Shown: positions 30,687 to 42,524, counted from the first letter of the stretch. The stretch is DNA of 64,000 nucleotides from Flammula alnicola (GCA_015499995.1 JADNRV010000086.1:165477-229476), one strand, 5' to 3'. The notes: generated by a model from the sequence alone, not told the origin. Made by a program: numbers and translations.

Positions 30687-31825
30687 CTACGGGTTTCCTG
30701 GAATCGGATGTGGAACGGCGACTGTAGCTTCGCGGGCAGCATTACCTCTAATGAGAGCAATAGCTCGCCGAACTTGGACGATGGTCTCGATTATCAAGGT
30801 CGTGAGGAATACACCACTGATGATGAAGGCCGGTTTGGCGCCTTCAGAATTGCCGGCATCAGGGGCGATACCTCCACCAATGTATTTATTCCAGGAGACG
30901 ACCAAGAGTGTCAAGACGCAAAAAAGGATTGACCTGATGAACAGTGAGTATTGTCTTTTATAAAATATGAGTGCGAGTATATAACTAACCATATCAAGTA
31001 CGACATCGGGGAGACTAAGGTTGTCCAGAAGATAACAGCTTCAGGCACAGACAAGCTCGGTGACGCCTGGAAAATACAGAGTCATAGGTCGGTTAATTCT
31101 GCTGGTGGATTGGATCTGCAGGAAGGTCGGCGAACCTCAACCCACAGGTGGGCAATTTTTCCACGATTTAACTTGGACCTCATACTAATGAACACAGCGC
31201 TCAGAAGGAACGCGCTACCGCCACAGACACAAGCCGCAATTGTCGACGTGCGCGCCAGAGTGCTTTCAGTAACTCCGTGAATTTGAAGCATGGTAAGGGA
31301 CAATCTGAGAACCAGGTACGTCTCAGTGTTGCGCTTATTGAGCAAAAACTATTCACTTACGGGCAGAGACCTAGACCTCCCTTGCATACCAGTGTCCAGA
31401 TTTTGATGAGGTCTCTCGCAATGGCCTTCCAGGATCGGATTTCGGTGTCGGCTGGTGGCGGCAGTGATGCCGTTTCTTCGCCAGCCGTCTCTGCTCGATA
31501 TTCGGCGTAATACACGGGAAGAAGACCTAGCGTGAGGGTCGTCCATAAAACAATGAAGATGGTGTGCTTGATATTCAGATTCTTCATTTTCTGTCCCAGT
31601 TCGCTGAGTACGTAGCAGATGAGTTTCAAGTTGTTCAATGAGTCAGCAGAAATAAAAGAACCTTTGAACGCTACAGAGAGATCGAATTTGCTCTTGAATC
31701 CAAGATGGCTGAAGCCCAGGATTGTAAGCGGTGACTTGTGAATTCTCGTCAACTATTTTGTGGATGTCCAAAGTTACTGAAGGAGTGAGGAAATCAGGGT
31801 TGTACTGCTCAGAATGACTTCCCAT
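30687..31825 (-). CDS. Multi-pass membrane protein of unknown function, family member E
   Basis: Five exons on the minus strand: 31754-31825, 31361-31692, 31136-31304, 30990-31066 and 30687-30933, 298 residues. The ATG at 31825 corresponds to that of B (MGSH); all introns keep GT-AG and phase, and lengths match the other copies. The product diverges from B-D at about a quarter of positions in places and has a longer C-terminus (IRGNAAREATVAVPHPIPG) in place of the usual RGR end, read through a junction with a foreign 3' end. About five membrane spans. Likely functional judged by open frames only. Confidence 0.7.
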
Positions 31826-32013
31826 GGTGTAATAGGTTTCGCTTTTGGTAGAGGAAGAACTTATGAGATATGAAGATGGCACAAACCAAGTGAGCAATAT
31901 ATATATTGAGCTCGCCAGTCTATTGATATATGTTTATCAACGTCCGTCGACAGGCCATTACATTTCAAAAATTGCGACCATTCTTCCTACCAGTAAGATG
32001 TCGACGAGAGCCA

Positions 32014-32114
32014 CCACAATTGATCCTAATTTGGTGGGTGTGAGTACGGAGCCACAATTGGTCCCAATTTGGTGGGTGTGAGTACGGAGCCACAATTGAT
32101 CCCAATTTGGTGGG
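32014..32114 (+). repeat. 38-bp tandem repeat, 2.7 copies
   Basis: Units start at 32014, 32052 and 32090 with CCACAATTG(A/G)TCC and contain TTTGGTGGGTGTGAGTACGG. Confidence 0.9.
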
Positions 32115-32562
32115 CTTGTCAAGAGAGTCTGGGACACAACCAACTACATAACCGGGACATTCATTTATAAATTTGGCTGGTACTTAGTGGTTCTTCCACC
32201 GTTTTTCATTGGAAGTTGACCGAATTTCATCACTGAAAATTCAGATCATTCTCTGTGAGAGCTCTTAAATAATCCTAGATACTCAAATATGTTTGCTGAA
32301 GGCTTGGAGAGGTGCAATAGACAGAACATTCGTGTATAGCCAACTCCATATTTATTAATATCATTTTTTCTACAACTTCAAAACAACGCCGCGGCGCCCC
32401 GCCCAGTCGCGTCCTCTGCTGCTCCTCGTCCTCTGCTGCTCCTTGCCCTTGCCTCACCCTGTCCCTGCAAAACCTCCGAACTCACGGTAACTCATGCATC
32501 ATGGCCGACTGGGGACTATAAGGGCAGGCGGTGAGGCCAATTTAAACCCACCAGGTGCGTAG

Positions 32563-32588
32563 CGAATCGAGTTGTATGACTCGATTCG
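32563..32588. repeat. Hairpin shared with 26916-26941
   Basis: CGAATCGAGT, a 6-nt loop, then ACTCGATTCG. Preceded by CCAGGTGCGTAG and followed by pyrimidine-rich sequence as at the other site, so both belong to one repeat family. Confidence 0.6.
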
Positions 32589-33869
32589 CCGCCTTCCACT
32601 TTTCTCCTTCCACCCATTCACCCCCGCCTACAGAAAGAATGCATCGATGGCGAGCACCGCCTGCAAGCCTCCAACCACCACCACCACCACCACCTGCTTG
32701 CCGACCCACCGACCCTTGCCGCCTCCGTGCTCACACCGCGTACAGGGAGACTGAATATCCCCACCACGCAGATTGGTCGACGCAGCCGCCATCGCTGTCC
32801 CTGCCTGTCAGCCACTAACCAACGCCGCTACCGGGTGGTCGACCACCCACGGGCCACCTATGCCCCCTCCTCCATACTGCAGCCGCATGCTTACATCAAT
32901 TTGCGCCGACTCGACCACCACACAGCCGCATCCCCACCTCCTGCCGCTCCACCGCCATGTCCAATAATTCCCAGACCCCGACGTCTCCCAGCTCGGCACC
33001 CAGGTTTTCCGTGAGCAACAATGCGAGGAGATGATGAACCGGCTTGAGGCGGCCAGCGGCCACTCAGATTTTGAAATTTCAGCTCGGCTCGCCAAGCTTC
33101 TTTTTCTTTGATGACCTATCGTTTTGAATCTGGCTGTAATATTCCAGCTAAACTCATATCGATAAGTTAGACCCGTTTCCAAAATCCGCGGCTTAGGGAC
33201 TTTGCTTACTGATGGGGCTCCTCCAAATAGATTCCAGCGCAGGATTGGCTCGCGAATATCGGCTCATTCGGCTGGAAACTTCCACAACCATTTGATGGAA
33301 AGGGAACAACGGTGCCGTCAACCCTGTATTTTTTAAATTAAAAAGGGGCCTATCGGCATGAGCTCAGCTGTCAGAAAAGATGGGCGCAAGTACACAAATT
33401 TCGTTATAGCTATGTAGAGGTTGTCATAGTTGAAGGTGTCAGCTAGTGATAAGATTTGGACTACAAGTACAGTTAATTCAGAACAAGAAAATCATTAATC
33501 ACTCGGACAAATTTTCTTCGCAGGGGATTGGAAATCAGAAATGCAGATCATGGTTTCTTACCAGGTGAGGTGCTTAAGGTTGGCTCAGTAGAAGGGCGAG
33601 TAAGAATCGGAATGCTTACGCATACCAGGTTCAGACAAATCCATGGTCGCGAAAGATTTTCCAGGTTCAGAAGAGTAATAGGTGACTCAGTCATGGCAAA
33701 ATACAACGTCTTCTTTCGAAACATTCATAGTCATTATCAAGATGGATGGTCTGATGGAAGTTTCAATCATAAAGGCGATGGGAATTGGGTAAAAGATGTT
33801 GCGTCGTGAAAGAGATGAAGAAGAATCACAGTCATACACTTCATTCATTTGATTGAGACTGTCAATTTC

Positions 33870-34075
33870 AGCGCTGCTTGTGGCACAACATTCAACCAGT
33901 TCATAATACTATATTTATAGGTTGTAGCGCCGTTATGTTTGATTCTCACCTTCGGCATCAACGGCTAACTATAAGCGGCTCGGCACCGCTACAACTCAAG
34001 TCTCAAGGAAGAAGAGCAAGTGCGCATGAGGCTCGTCAGTGTCTGGCCGGACGCTGGCATTAAAAATTAAAAAAT
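33870..34075 (+). repeat. Dispersed repeat, copy 2 (partner 8240-8420)
   Basis: Shares the ordered landmarks described for copy 1, ending GGACGCTGGCATTAAAA. Confidence 0.55.
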
Positions 34076-34619
34076 ATTCAATCGCGAAATGTGGAAATCT
34101 GCGTAAGGGAGACTAGTCACATACATCAATGCAACCTCATGGAGATGAAAACTGACATCGATATACCAGGGCATCGGGCGTTGGACTTGCATCGCGGACC
34201 CGAACACTAGCATCCTAGGGCGTACATTTTCTATAGCGACTAGCATTTGCGCGCTGCCTTCTCACTGGGATGCATAGATAGTTTATTCAAAATCAGAATT
34301 GGACGAGCTCTGAGAGCAAGTAATGTGGAAATAGGGACGCCACCTTATTGGCAATTGCTGCAGTCGTACCGTCCAACATACAGAGTCTGTGACAAAACAA
34401 CTGTTGACTGCAACTCAGCCTAATAGCAAAGGACCAGACATCTGAATGCTGGTAATCAACAGGAGTCCGACTCGAGATATATACATGCCGGAACAAGAAA
34501 AAAGATTTACTCTAATACTCAGTCGAATAAATTATTGCTTGAATACTTATAATCAGTCCTAAATTGCTCTGGTGACAGTAAGTCAAAAAAAAAGGAGTCA
34601 TCAACAACGATAGGCACAT
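34076..34619. other. No gene seen
   Basis: AT-rich intergenic sequence up to the MITE target duplication. Confidence 0.4.
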
Positions 34620-35166
34620 CAGGGGAGTCCCACCGGAAGATACCGAAACCGCCACTTCTCAAGACTTTCGTCCATCGTTTCAACTGGGGTCCTTGCCTGA
34701 TTCGGTAGTGCCATCAGTCCTCACTCTGGTCGCGCGGTCCATTGATTGTCCTCCACTGCGTCCTTCCCAAGCTCTCCCTCCTCGTTTCCTTCGTTATTCT
34801 CTACCCATTGTTGCATATATCATTATCCCTACTTACATTGTTCAGAATATGTATAAATATGTAGTAATTCATGCCTTTTCCACAGAATAACCAATCCATA
34901 ACCGCCCCCACTATGAGACTCCAAAGCAAGCGACTACACTTTGCTCAGCCCATCTCAAACAACCCCTTTCTGAAGGCCAGATGGACACACTTTTTCTATA
35001 TACCATTGAACTTCGAACGACGTAGTACTGTATGTAGAGTAGATTTATACCCAGTTTTGAGGCCGGACTGATGGCACCAGCCTATTTAGGCGAGGACCCC
35101 ATGTGAAACGATGGCCCAAAGGTTTGTGAAGTGGGTTTTTCGGCGTTTTCCGGTGGGACTCCCCTG
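34620..35166. mobile_element. hAT-like MITE with 8-bp target duplication
   Basis: Ends CAGGGGAGTCCCACCGGAA (34620-34638) and its reverse complement (35148-35166). The inverted similarity extends, with mismatches, over about 85 bp (a shared CCATCGTTTCA block). Perfect target duplication AGGCACAT at 34612-34619 and 35167-35174. 547 bp, no transposase frame. Superfamily inferred from the 8-bp duplication and the CAGGGG end. Confidence 0.85.
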
Positions 35167-35247
35167 AGGCACATACATTATCATACAATCGAAAGGTCCC
35201 ATTAGAGCGTTCGCTCAATTTCTATCTCATAGCCTTCTTTGGTTTAG

Positions 35248-37397
35248 CTACGGATCACGTTCCTCGTCGCGTTCCCAGCCTCCGCTGCTTCTTCTGACGT
35301 TCCTCTTCCAGCGCGACGCTGCAATCTTCTGTCGATCTCTATATCCGGCCCAAATGCTGAGCAGTATGGACAGGAAAGTGGCCCCGGCCGTTATGTAAAT
35401 CGTATCCACGTAGCACTTCAGGCCTTGCAGACATTGAGGCTTCGAGGTAATGCGGGCGACGAGCGTAGACTTCTCCAGGTTACTATCGTGTGAGTCAAGA
35501 TTTTTCCCAAAGACAAGAGAGAAGAAGTTCCCAGCGGCCATGGGTGACAAGGACAAGTAACCCCAATTTTCGGAGAAGTGAGCTGGTGGATAACATCAGA
35601 CACCGAAGTAGGAAAAGGAGGACAGGGCAAGAACTCACGCATGCCAAACCACTCGAGACAGACAGTAGGGAAAAGCGAAAACACGCTTCCGTGCGCGAGA
35701 CCAAGCAATGCGCTCGCAACCCAAAGATTCTCAATATGATCTTCGGTGGCCGCAACAACTTGAGAAACGAAGAAGAAAGAGGCGACTAGGACAAGACTGT
35801 AGGAACGTGGCATATCATATCTGTTCTTCGCGAAGTCCGACACCAAACCTGCGTAATAATCTGATGAGCAACTTAGGCGGATGTGAGCGAAGGCTTGACA
35901 GCACCTATGAAGATTCGGCCACAAAAGTTCATGAGGCTGATGGCTGATACTTGAGTGGCTTGCCAGCCGGATGCTTCAACTTCGTCATACTTGGCGTTCT
36001 TATATGCATATAAGGCTTGCGACATGGACCCGACATTGTTGATATCTATGAAAACTCGTCAAAAGACCATTCTAGACGTGATGATTTTTCCTGGACTTAC
36101 ACATAAGCCCTGTGCCACTGACTGAAAGTATACAATTAGTTACGTAGTAGTAGCTAAGGAAGAATAAGCTTACGAATCGAAAGAATGCTGAAAAGCAACC
36201 AAAAGTCCCCGCTGAACCATAACTTCCTACCATGCACATTTGGGGTGGTGTCAAGCACTATAGCTGCACCCCTGCTCAAGCTCCGAACGCGTGATAGTTC
36301 CGGGCCAGCGTTGTTTTCTACATGTCGCGCAGGACTGAGCTCCACTTCCTGAAAAGGTCTGCCGTACGATTCCTCTTCGTCGTTCTCTTGAGGCTCTACG
36401 CGATGAATATAGTGCGGATGATGAGGTTCAATGAAATCATGGTCAAGGAGATGTGTGTGGCTGGTGTTGGGGGGTGCCAAAGCCGATGTGATGGCGTCAG
36501 GGTCCTCATCTCCGTCTTCTACGATGTCGTAGCCTTCCTGTTCTGGTAAAGGAATGGGCCGGACAAGGAAGTAACCCATGATCATTGGGCAGGAGGTCCC
36601 TAGTGCGAGGATTAAGAGAAAGGCAGAGGTATTTCCGGCAAATAGAATATGCGAGATGCTTGAGAAGAAGAAGGCTGATAGTCCAAAGCCAGATATCACT
36701 AAACCCGTGGTAGATGCGCGCTGGGAAAGGAATGTTAATGAGTAAAAGCATATGTGGACTGCGCGCAGAACATACCGCTTTATCTGGAAAGGTTTTCGCT
36801 GTTGCGTTGACGGAGCTGACAAGACCCGCATTCCCCCCGGCGCCCGTCATGAAGCTGAACATGACGAGTATGCCAACGCCTATCGTCGACAGACTTACAA
36901 TACCATCTAAAAGGCCAGCGTCATACAGATAGCGGATGCCGGAGTAGCCTCCTAGCAGAAAGACAAACGCGCAGGCAAGAAGGATTCGAGGGCCTCGAGA
37001 ATCGACGATTTTACCCCAAATTGGACCACTGCTGTACACGCCGACTAAGGCCAGGTGTGTAAGCCTGCGACTCTGCGGGCGAGGACTGATTGAACCGCAC
37101 CATTTCCCGCCAATGCAACGATATTAAGTTGTGTATGCGATATTCCTAATCTCGCGCCCAGTTGAGGAGAGTAAGCTGAGACCTATCGTCAGCCCTACTT
37201 CCACCGCTCGCTTTCGGGATGTTTGGGCGCACCTGAGTATACCTAATGCCAGTGTAAGTGAAGTCGAATCCAGTTACAAAATAAAAACCACTCACATAAT
37301 TCGTTCCAGAGCTCAGCGCGACAATTAGAGAGGCAATCAAGGTCGTTATTCGGGGTACGCTGACCAGAGGAGGTGGTATTGGCGAACTGCTCTCCAT
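35248..37397 (-). CDS. Major facilitator transporter, Mch1/Nodulin-like family
   Basis: Multi-exon minus-strand gene; ATG at 37397 (MESSSPIPPPLVSVPR), stop at 35248, roughly 590 residues. The first membrane span (ITTLIASLIVALSSGTNY) runs via a 10-nt micro-exon into YSPQLGARLGISHTQLN, then SSGPIWGKIVDSRGPRILL (the MFS signature between spans 2 and 3). A long acidic, His-rich cytoplasmic loop (about 36250-36550) splits the two halves; the second half has SGTGLMYINNVGS and GLVSDF. This arrangement fits the fungal Mch1 group, predicted transporters of the vacuolar or plasma membrane with unproven substrates. Exon ends: 37296-37397, 37233-37242, 37101-37175, then from 37044; a 21-nt exon lies at 36101-36121. 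Confidence 0.85.
36101..36121 (-). other. 21-nt micro-exon of the MFS gene
   Basis: Flanked by TTTCAG and GTAAGT on the minus strand. It supplies the SGTGLM part of the conserved GTGLMYINNVG segment. Confidence 0.75.
37233..37242 (-). other. 10-nt micro-exon of the MFS gene
   Basis: Minus-strand GTATACTCAG is preceded by an acceptor (CATTAG) and followed by a donor (GTGCGC). Including it restores phase and gives NYVYSAYSPQLG, matching the conserved first loop of this transporter group; skipping it breaks the frame. Confidence 0.7.
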
Positions 37398-37933
37398 TGC
37401 AAGGAGTACTGGGATTGCGACGTGGCACAGATCAGGTAGAGGACGGTCCGCTGTTTAGCTGTCCCGCATCTGAAGCGAATAAGTAGGCGTCGTCGCGGCG
37501 GGTCAGAAAGTGTAACGGCAAGATATAAAGTCTTCAAATTCATTAGTTACCGTTGCTCCCACGGTCAGTAAAGGTCAAATGAAGAGACAAAGTGCCACGT
37601 CGGCCGACCTTACTTGCACAGGATTGGGATAACATAATGTAAGCGATAAGTAACTCGTGTCTATTTTGCGTCTATTAAAATTCTACAACCCGCGTAGCTA
37701 GAATAAGTATGGGAGGTAGAAGAAGAATACATGGGATAGAAGGGTGCATAACCAAAACAAAGTCCAATCGTAATGCTGAATGTTGGTGGTACAAATGGTT
37801 GGGATGCTCAATGCTGGGAATGGGAATGGATATCGATAATAGGAAGAGAGGAATAGGGTGGACCGTTGGTAGCTCGACCAACAACGCCCCGCTTGGAAGG
37901 AAAGAAGAACGCGAGAAAGGAAGGAAATCAATC
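37398..37933. other. Intergenic between MFS and 5-phosphatase genes
   Basis: Promoter side of the MFS gene and 3' side of the phosphatase. No gene seen; plus-strand short frames lack support. Confidence 0.5.
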
Positions 37934-40900
37934 CTAAATGAGCGCCTGGGTCACATAGAAAGAATTCAGAGCAGCTAACAATCGCTCCTGCTCCTCATTC
38001 CACTCCGCTTGGAGTACGGCTTTCGCTTTTTCTCTTGTCTCCTTATCAAAGGCCTTGAACGTAACAGAGAACGCGGCCGATATGGGTCGATGATCAGATA
38101 CGTTCGTCTCGTATCGTCGATAGTGAAGTTGGCGAACACGAGTAGGGACACGCGACCGCCACAGAATACGGTCGCACCAGGCAGGCGCACGGCGCTTTTC
38201 CGAGCTATCGTACTCGTTCGAGTGTGGGTCGTACTTGTACGTCGGGTTGAATGTCAGAAGGCCTTCCGCGAACCCGCGCAGCCGGCATCCGCGATTGAAC
38301 TTGATCTCACGAAGAAGTTGATCATGCAAGAGGATACTTGCAAGATCGCCATTATTAATAGAAGAAATGATAGCATCTCGTCGATGGTCAATCCGGTAGT
38401 TCATGTCGCCATTAAGCTGGGTAAGTCCGCGTCAACGAAAATAACTCCTGGGTACCATAGATGAGGACGCTTACAATGACGAACTCGTGATCGAGCACCA
38501 TTGACCCGTCTCCTCCACCTACATAGGCAAGCGGATGCTCCGTAGGCGCGAATACGGCTTTGTCTTCGAGCATTCCAGCAATATCGGCATTCCGGCGTCG
38601 AACAGCATTCTGACCCGCGGCGAGATGGCAATTGATAAAGCAAATCGACGAGTCGCCGACCACGAATCGAGCAACAATACCACCCTAAAGCATGATTGAG
38701 CGTGAAAATCTACATAACAGAAAGCCGATGTTACCTTGTTGCCGTATCGCCCACCCATTCCTCGTTTTATGGTCGTAATCGACACGTCATCAAACGACCC
38801 TCTCTCGGTGGTCTTCACAAAGATGCAAGTAAACAATCCAACCAAGCTCTCTGTATGAACCACACAGTACGCCAGATCCCTTGGCATCGCAGTTTTCACA
38901 GCAATAACCAGGCGATCATACCACCTCTTGTATGCGCCCGTCACTTTGTCAGAGAGGCCCCCGTCTTCTGGTTTCTTCTTGCCACCGAGCAAGACATTCT
39001 TGGCGACCATCTTCCGGCTCTCGAGGTCAATGACCTCTTGGAGCCCGAAAACGATAACATCTGGCGGGTGACCAACGCTGTGTAGAACGTCGTTAAGAAA
39101 GTTGAAGTTTTCAGGTTCGCCTGTAAGAGCATCTGGGCGCGCCGAGTCACAGTTCCACGAAACGACGAGTACAGTCAAATCATGGAATGAGCTGAACGAT
39201 GTTTCTGATTTCACGAGCTCCTTGTCTGTTATTATAAAAGAAGGACAAATAAGCAACGTTTAATGGAGAGAAAAAAGAGTAGAAAAAATAAATAAACACG
39301 CACCGATCCAATCCAACCCCAACAACCCATCCCAAAGCCTCATCTGCTCGTCGCGACCAATACTCGCCACACACAGCCTGCCAACCTTCCCAACCGCGAA
39401 ATGATTCACCGCCATCTTCATCACAGGCAGCCCAGGATGCGCGTTCCAGCAATTCGTCACCAACCACGGCTTCTGCGACACATCGTACGCCGAGATCATT
39501 CCGTTCCTGCTCCCCGCCCATAGACGGTTATTGACCCCTTCCAGACTGAGCACGTCGGACACGGAGACTTTGATCACCTCGACACAGAGTGGGTATCCAT
39601 CCTCCGTATCCAGCTCCCAAATCGAGATAAATCCTTCCTCGTGTCCAACATAGACCATCCGGGGCTGAGAGGGTATGATTGTCGCTGACGTCACAGGGCC
39701 GACGTGTTCAAGGGGCAACAAGGACCTGCCGGTGCTGGCTGGATTAAAAATGTCGTAAATTCGTATAATAGGCAGCTTCTGTGTCGCGGTGGTTCCATGA
39801 TGCTCCAGCCTCCCCGACGTCCAGAGCTTGCCGTCAATCATCTTCACGAAATCTTGCTTGTCCGTCGTTCGGAGAACGCGCGGTATGGTGTTGAGCAGCG
39901 TGATGTCTTCCTGATTTTCCGGATCAGGAAAGAATATGAGCACTTTGCCCGACTCATCGAGAGTGATCATTGATCGCCCATGTCGGAAGATGTACATGAC
40001 AGGATGCAGATGAGCAGCGTATTTGGTGCCGCGGACAGCACCTGTCCTGATATCAAGCTCGAAGATATGACCTTCCTTCGTACCAACCCACAACAAAAAC
40101 CCATGATCGGCATCGGATGTCGTAGGTCGAATCTCCATACAGGTAACCTTAGCTTCTTTAACCCCCATGTCCTTCGTGTCCAGGCTGAACACGGGCACCT
40201 CCGACAACGCAAGGTCATATATCTTGATATGATGGCCATGACCAACGACGGCGTACGATCCAGACAGTGCTACGCACCCCGCATGCGGGTGCACGTGGAT
40301 GCGCGGTTCCGAGTATCCATCCCGGAAACCGAGGGTGGGCGGTCGTCTAAAGGATGTACTACTATCCGGCATGAGGTCGACAGCTTGCACCTTCGGTTCA
40401 TCCTCTTCTCCCGATTCTTCTTCGTCCGAGGAAGGTGTGCTCGGACGCCTGGGCGGTGGAAGTTTGTCGCCCAATCCTATGATCCGTGTAGGTGGCGGTG
40501 GAAGTTTACTCGATCCAACAGGCTTCCTCTCGCCTGTGGTAGGTTCGTTGCCGTTAAGTGCTAACGTAACTTGTGAGCGGTTTGGTAGAGGTGGTGGCAT
40601 AGATGCCGGCGCCGTAGGTTCTTGGGGCATAGCGGTGCTCCGTCGGACAGGAAGCGGAGGAGGTGGGCTGGAGAATTTCGGATTGGGTACAGAGGACGGC
40701 ATGAAGGTGTGTCCTCCTTTGTTTGGAGAGACAGAAGGTCGTCCACGAGGCGGCGGACGTGGAGGAGGAACAATAATCGGACGAGAGGAACGCTGCGACG
40801 CGTCGCTGTCGCCGGAAACTCCGCTGGAGTCACTGAAGTGGGCTCCAAGTTTTCGAATGGAGTTACCGTCTACATTTCCGTGGGGTTGCTGCCTTGCAGG

Positions 40901-41611
40901 AATAGGCGGGGGAATAAATTTGGAGGTGAATGCCTCTGCAATCTCTTGCTCGTCCTCTGAAAAAGGACTGCGTGAAGTCGCGGGAGTATCATCAGGACTT
41001 GTTGTCTGATGTGAAGGGGCGAGGAAAGAGACAGGGCGAGGGGGAATCGCAGGCTTTGATTCTGGCTGAATACTTGAAAACGAGGTTAAACTTTGTCGGG
41101 GGCTTTGTATCCGGCTTGGCGATGACGGAGGGGTATCACTGAACCGCTATTAGAGAAAAATAAACGGACAGTTCACGAACGTGACGCACAATCTATTCTT
41201 CAACGACGACACACTAGGCGGTAGACTGAGATCCTTAATGGAAGAATTAGACGTCGGTGGAATAGGAACAGGTCGTAGCAGCGGTGAAGGAGATGGCGAA
41301 GGTAATGGAGATGGAATCACGGATTTGGAGCCACGGGGCGGGGGTGGTGGTGGTGGTACACGTTTGAGAGGTGCTTTCAAATCCGACGATGAGGAGGACG
41401 CCCTCAGATACAAGGCATCTGGAGGGGGCCCATCGACCTGCGAACTTGAGGTCGCTCGAGGTCGAGGACTTGAAGGCGCCGCCACTGCCAACAAGTCGCC
41501 GTTGCCGCTTACCCGTTGGCTGCTCACAGTCTCGGAAGCCAGCTTTTCAAACTTGGATCTCAGGCTCTTTACAGCATGCAAAGACTCTTGATCAATCTCC
41601 GAAGACTCCAT
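37934..41611 (-). CDS. WD40-repeat inositol polyphosphate 5-phosphatase
   Basis: ATG at 41611 (MESSEIDQES), stop 37934-37936. The N-terminal 450 or so residues are Pro/Ser-rich with SH3-ligand-like PPPP runs. A WD40-like beta-propeller (about 39300-40330) has repeats with HPHAGCVALSGSYAVVGHG and VGHEEGFISIWELD. The C-terminal catalytic IPPc domain shows SWNCD, FGLQEV, INCHLAAGQ, GDMNYRID, PAWCDRIL and SDHRPISA, so all signature motifs of Mg-dependent 5-phosphatases are present. It should remove the 5-phosphate from PtdIns(4,5)P2 or related phosphoinositides at membranes or actin sites. The WD40-IPPc order differs from yeast Inp51-53, which carry Sac1 domains. Confidence 0.9.
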
Positions 41612-42093
41612 CCTTGGCAGGCCTTGGCTCTTGTACACCCGTGGTATGGCAACCCGTGGTACACCCTCCAAACTGGTATCTTGGTGATAGACGCGCCGTT
41701 TTTACAGTGTAGTGTCTGGCCTTCCGAAGAAGCGAGGCGAGGCCAACAGTAGTATATAGCGATCCGCGGGATTGGCGTTAATATCGTAAGAACGTTGGCG
41801 TTGTGGACAAGATTTCAGTACCGAGTGCAGCGGACGGGAGGTGTAAACCTCGGTAAATAATATGGCCAAATAAAGTCGTTAATAGGGGCGTTTCGTCCAT
41901 CTAACTCAAAGTTGTTCCAAGTTTTGCAACTGCGCTAGGTCATTCAAGGACCCAAGATACCCCCATAAACCCTAGTCAAATACCTTTGCAGAGGTACATC
42001 CATTACAAGTTGCGTCGTCGTTCAGTACCTTCATCTGCAATAACTCCCTGAACGACTTGACTGACGTGAATTCCTATTGCTCTTCGCCTGCAG
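41612..42093. other. Divergent promoter region, 5-phosphatase / Costars
   Basis: Separates two genes pointing apart. No in-frame ATG for the Costars frame is seen here apart from an isolated ATGGCC at about 41862 followed quickly by a stop. Confidence 0.5.
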
Positions 42094-42524
42094 TGTCCCT
42101 CAACACTGCCCATGAAATTGAAATCTTGAAAAGTCAGTCAAAACCTGAAATATTTCTTTCATTTAATAACGATATACTGTCTTTGGATCTACAGAAGCGA
42201 TCAAGGACTATGGGTCGGTGAACGCGGATGGTCACAGCACCGTAGCATATGGAATCTTGTTCGAGAAGACAGCAGATACTCGTAAGTCGTCGGGATCTCA
42301 TTTTCAACCTTTTCTAATTCGTTATGTATATCGCAGTGGAGGCATTAAATGGAACTCTACGTGCTGCGAAGAGGCAGAAGAAGGCATGTAACCCGACAGT
42401 TATTCTAGTCCATCAATAATCATCATCTGCACGCTTTTTTGAACTCGTTTTACAGGTAGCTTTTGAGGCGGAACTGCTGATGATGCCGAGGGACAAAGAC
42501 GTCCATGTAGTGCTGCTAGAATAA
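42094..42524 (+). CDS. Costars (ABRACL-like) domain protein
   Basis: Four exon pieces: 42094-42132, one starting at AAGCGATCAAGG (about 42196), one starting TGGAGGCATTAAATGG, and a last one to TAA at 42522-42524. Joined they read HEIEILK, AIKDYGSVNADGHSTVAYGI, LFEKTADT, LEALNGTLRAAKRQKKV and a VHVVLLE end. This is the compact Costars fold (about 80 residues) linked to actin and Rho-type regulation in other eukaryotes. The third intron must use a GC donor (GCATGT). No start codon is found in frame upstream of 42094, so a first exon is missing from my model. Confidence 0.8.

Larger units (their letters stand above)
31826..33869. other. Gene-poor stretch with repeats
   Basis: Upstream of E. Contains the 38-bp tandem repeat (32014-32114), the hairpin (32563-32588), a pyrimidine/CCA-rich GC block (32600-33015) whose open frames on both strands look compositional, and a short frame at 33528-33809 without family. 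No gene supported. Confidence 0.5.

Noticed and set aside
32275..32457. Short minus-strand Gln/Glu-rich frame
   Set aside because: 60 codons, no homologous copy, no splice signals.
32555..33015. Proline-rich plus-strand and Trp-rich minus-strand open frames
   Set aside because: CCA/CCG-rich composition with no family, splice context or conservation.
33528..33809. 93-codon plus-strand frame
   Set aside because: Begins without ATG, no recognised domain and no conservation in the window.
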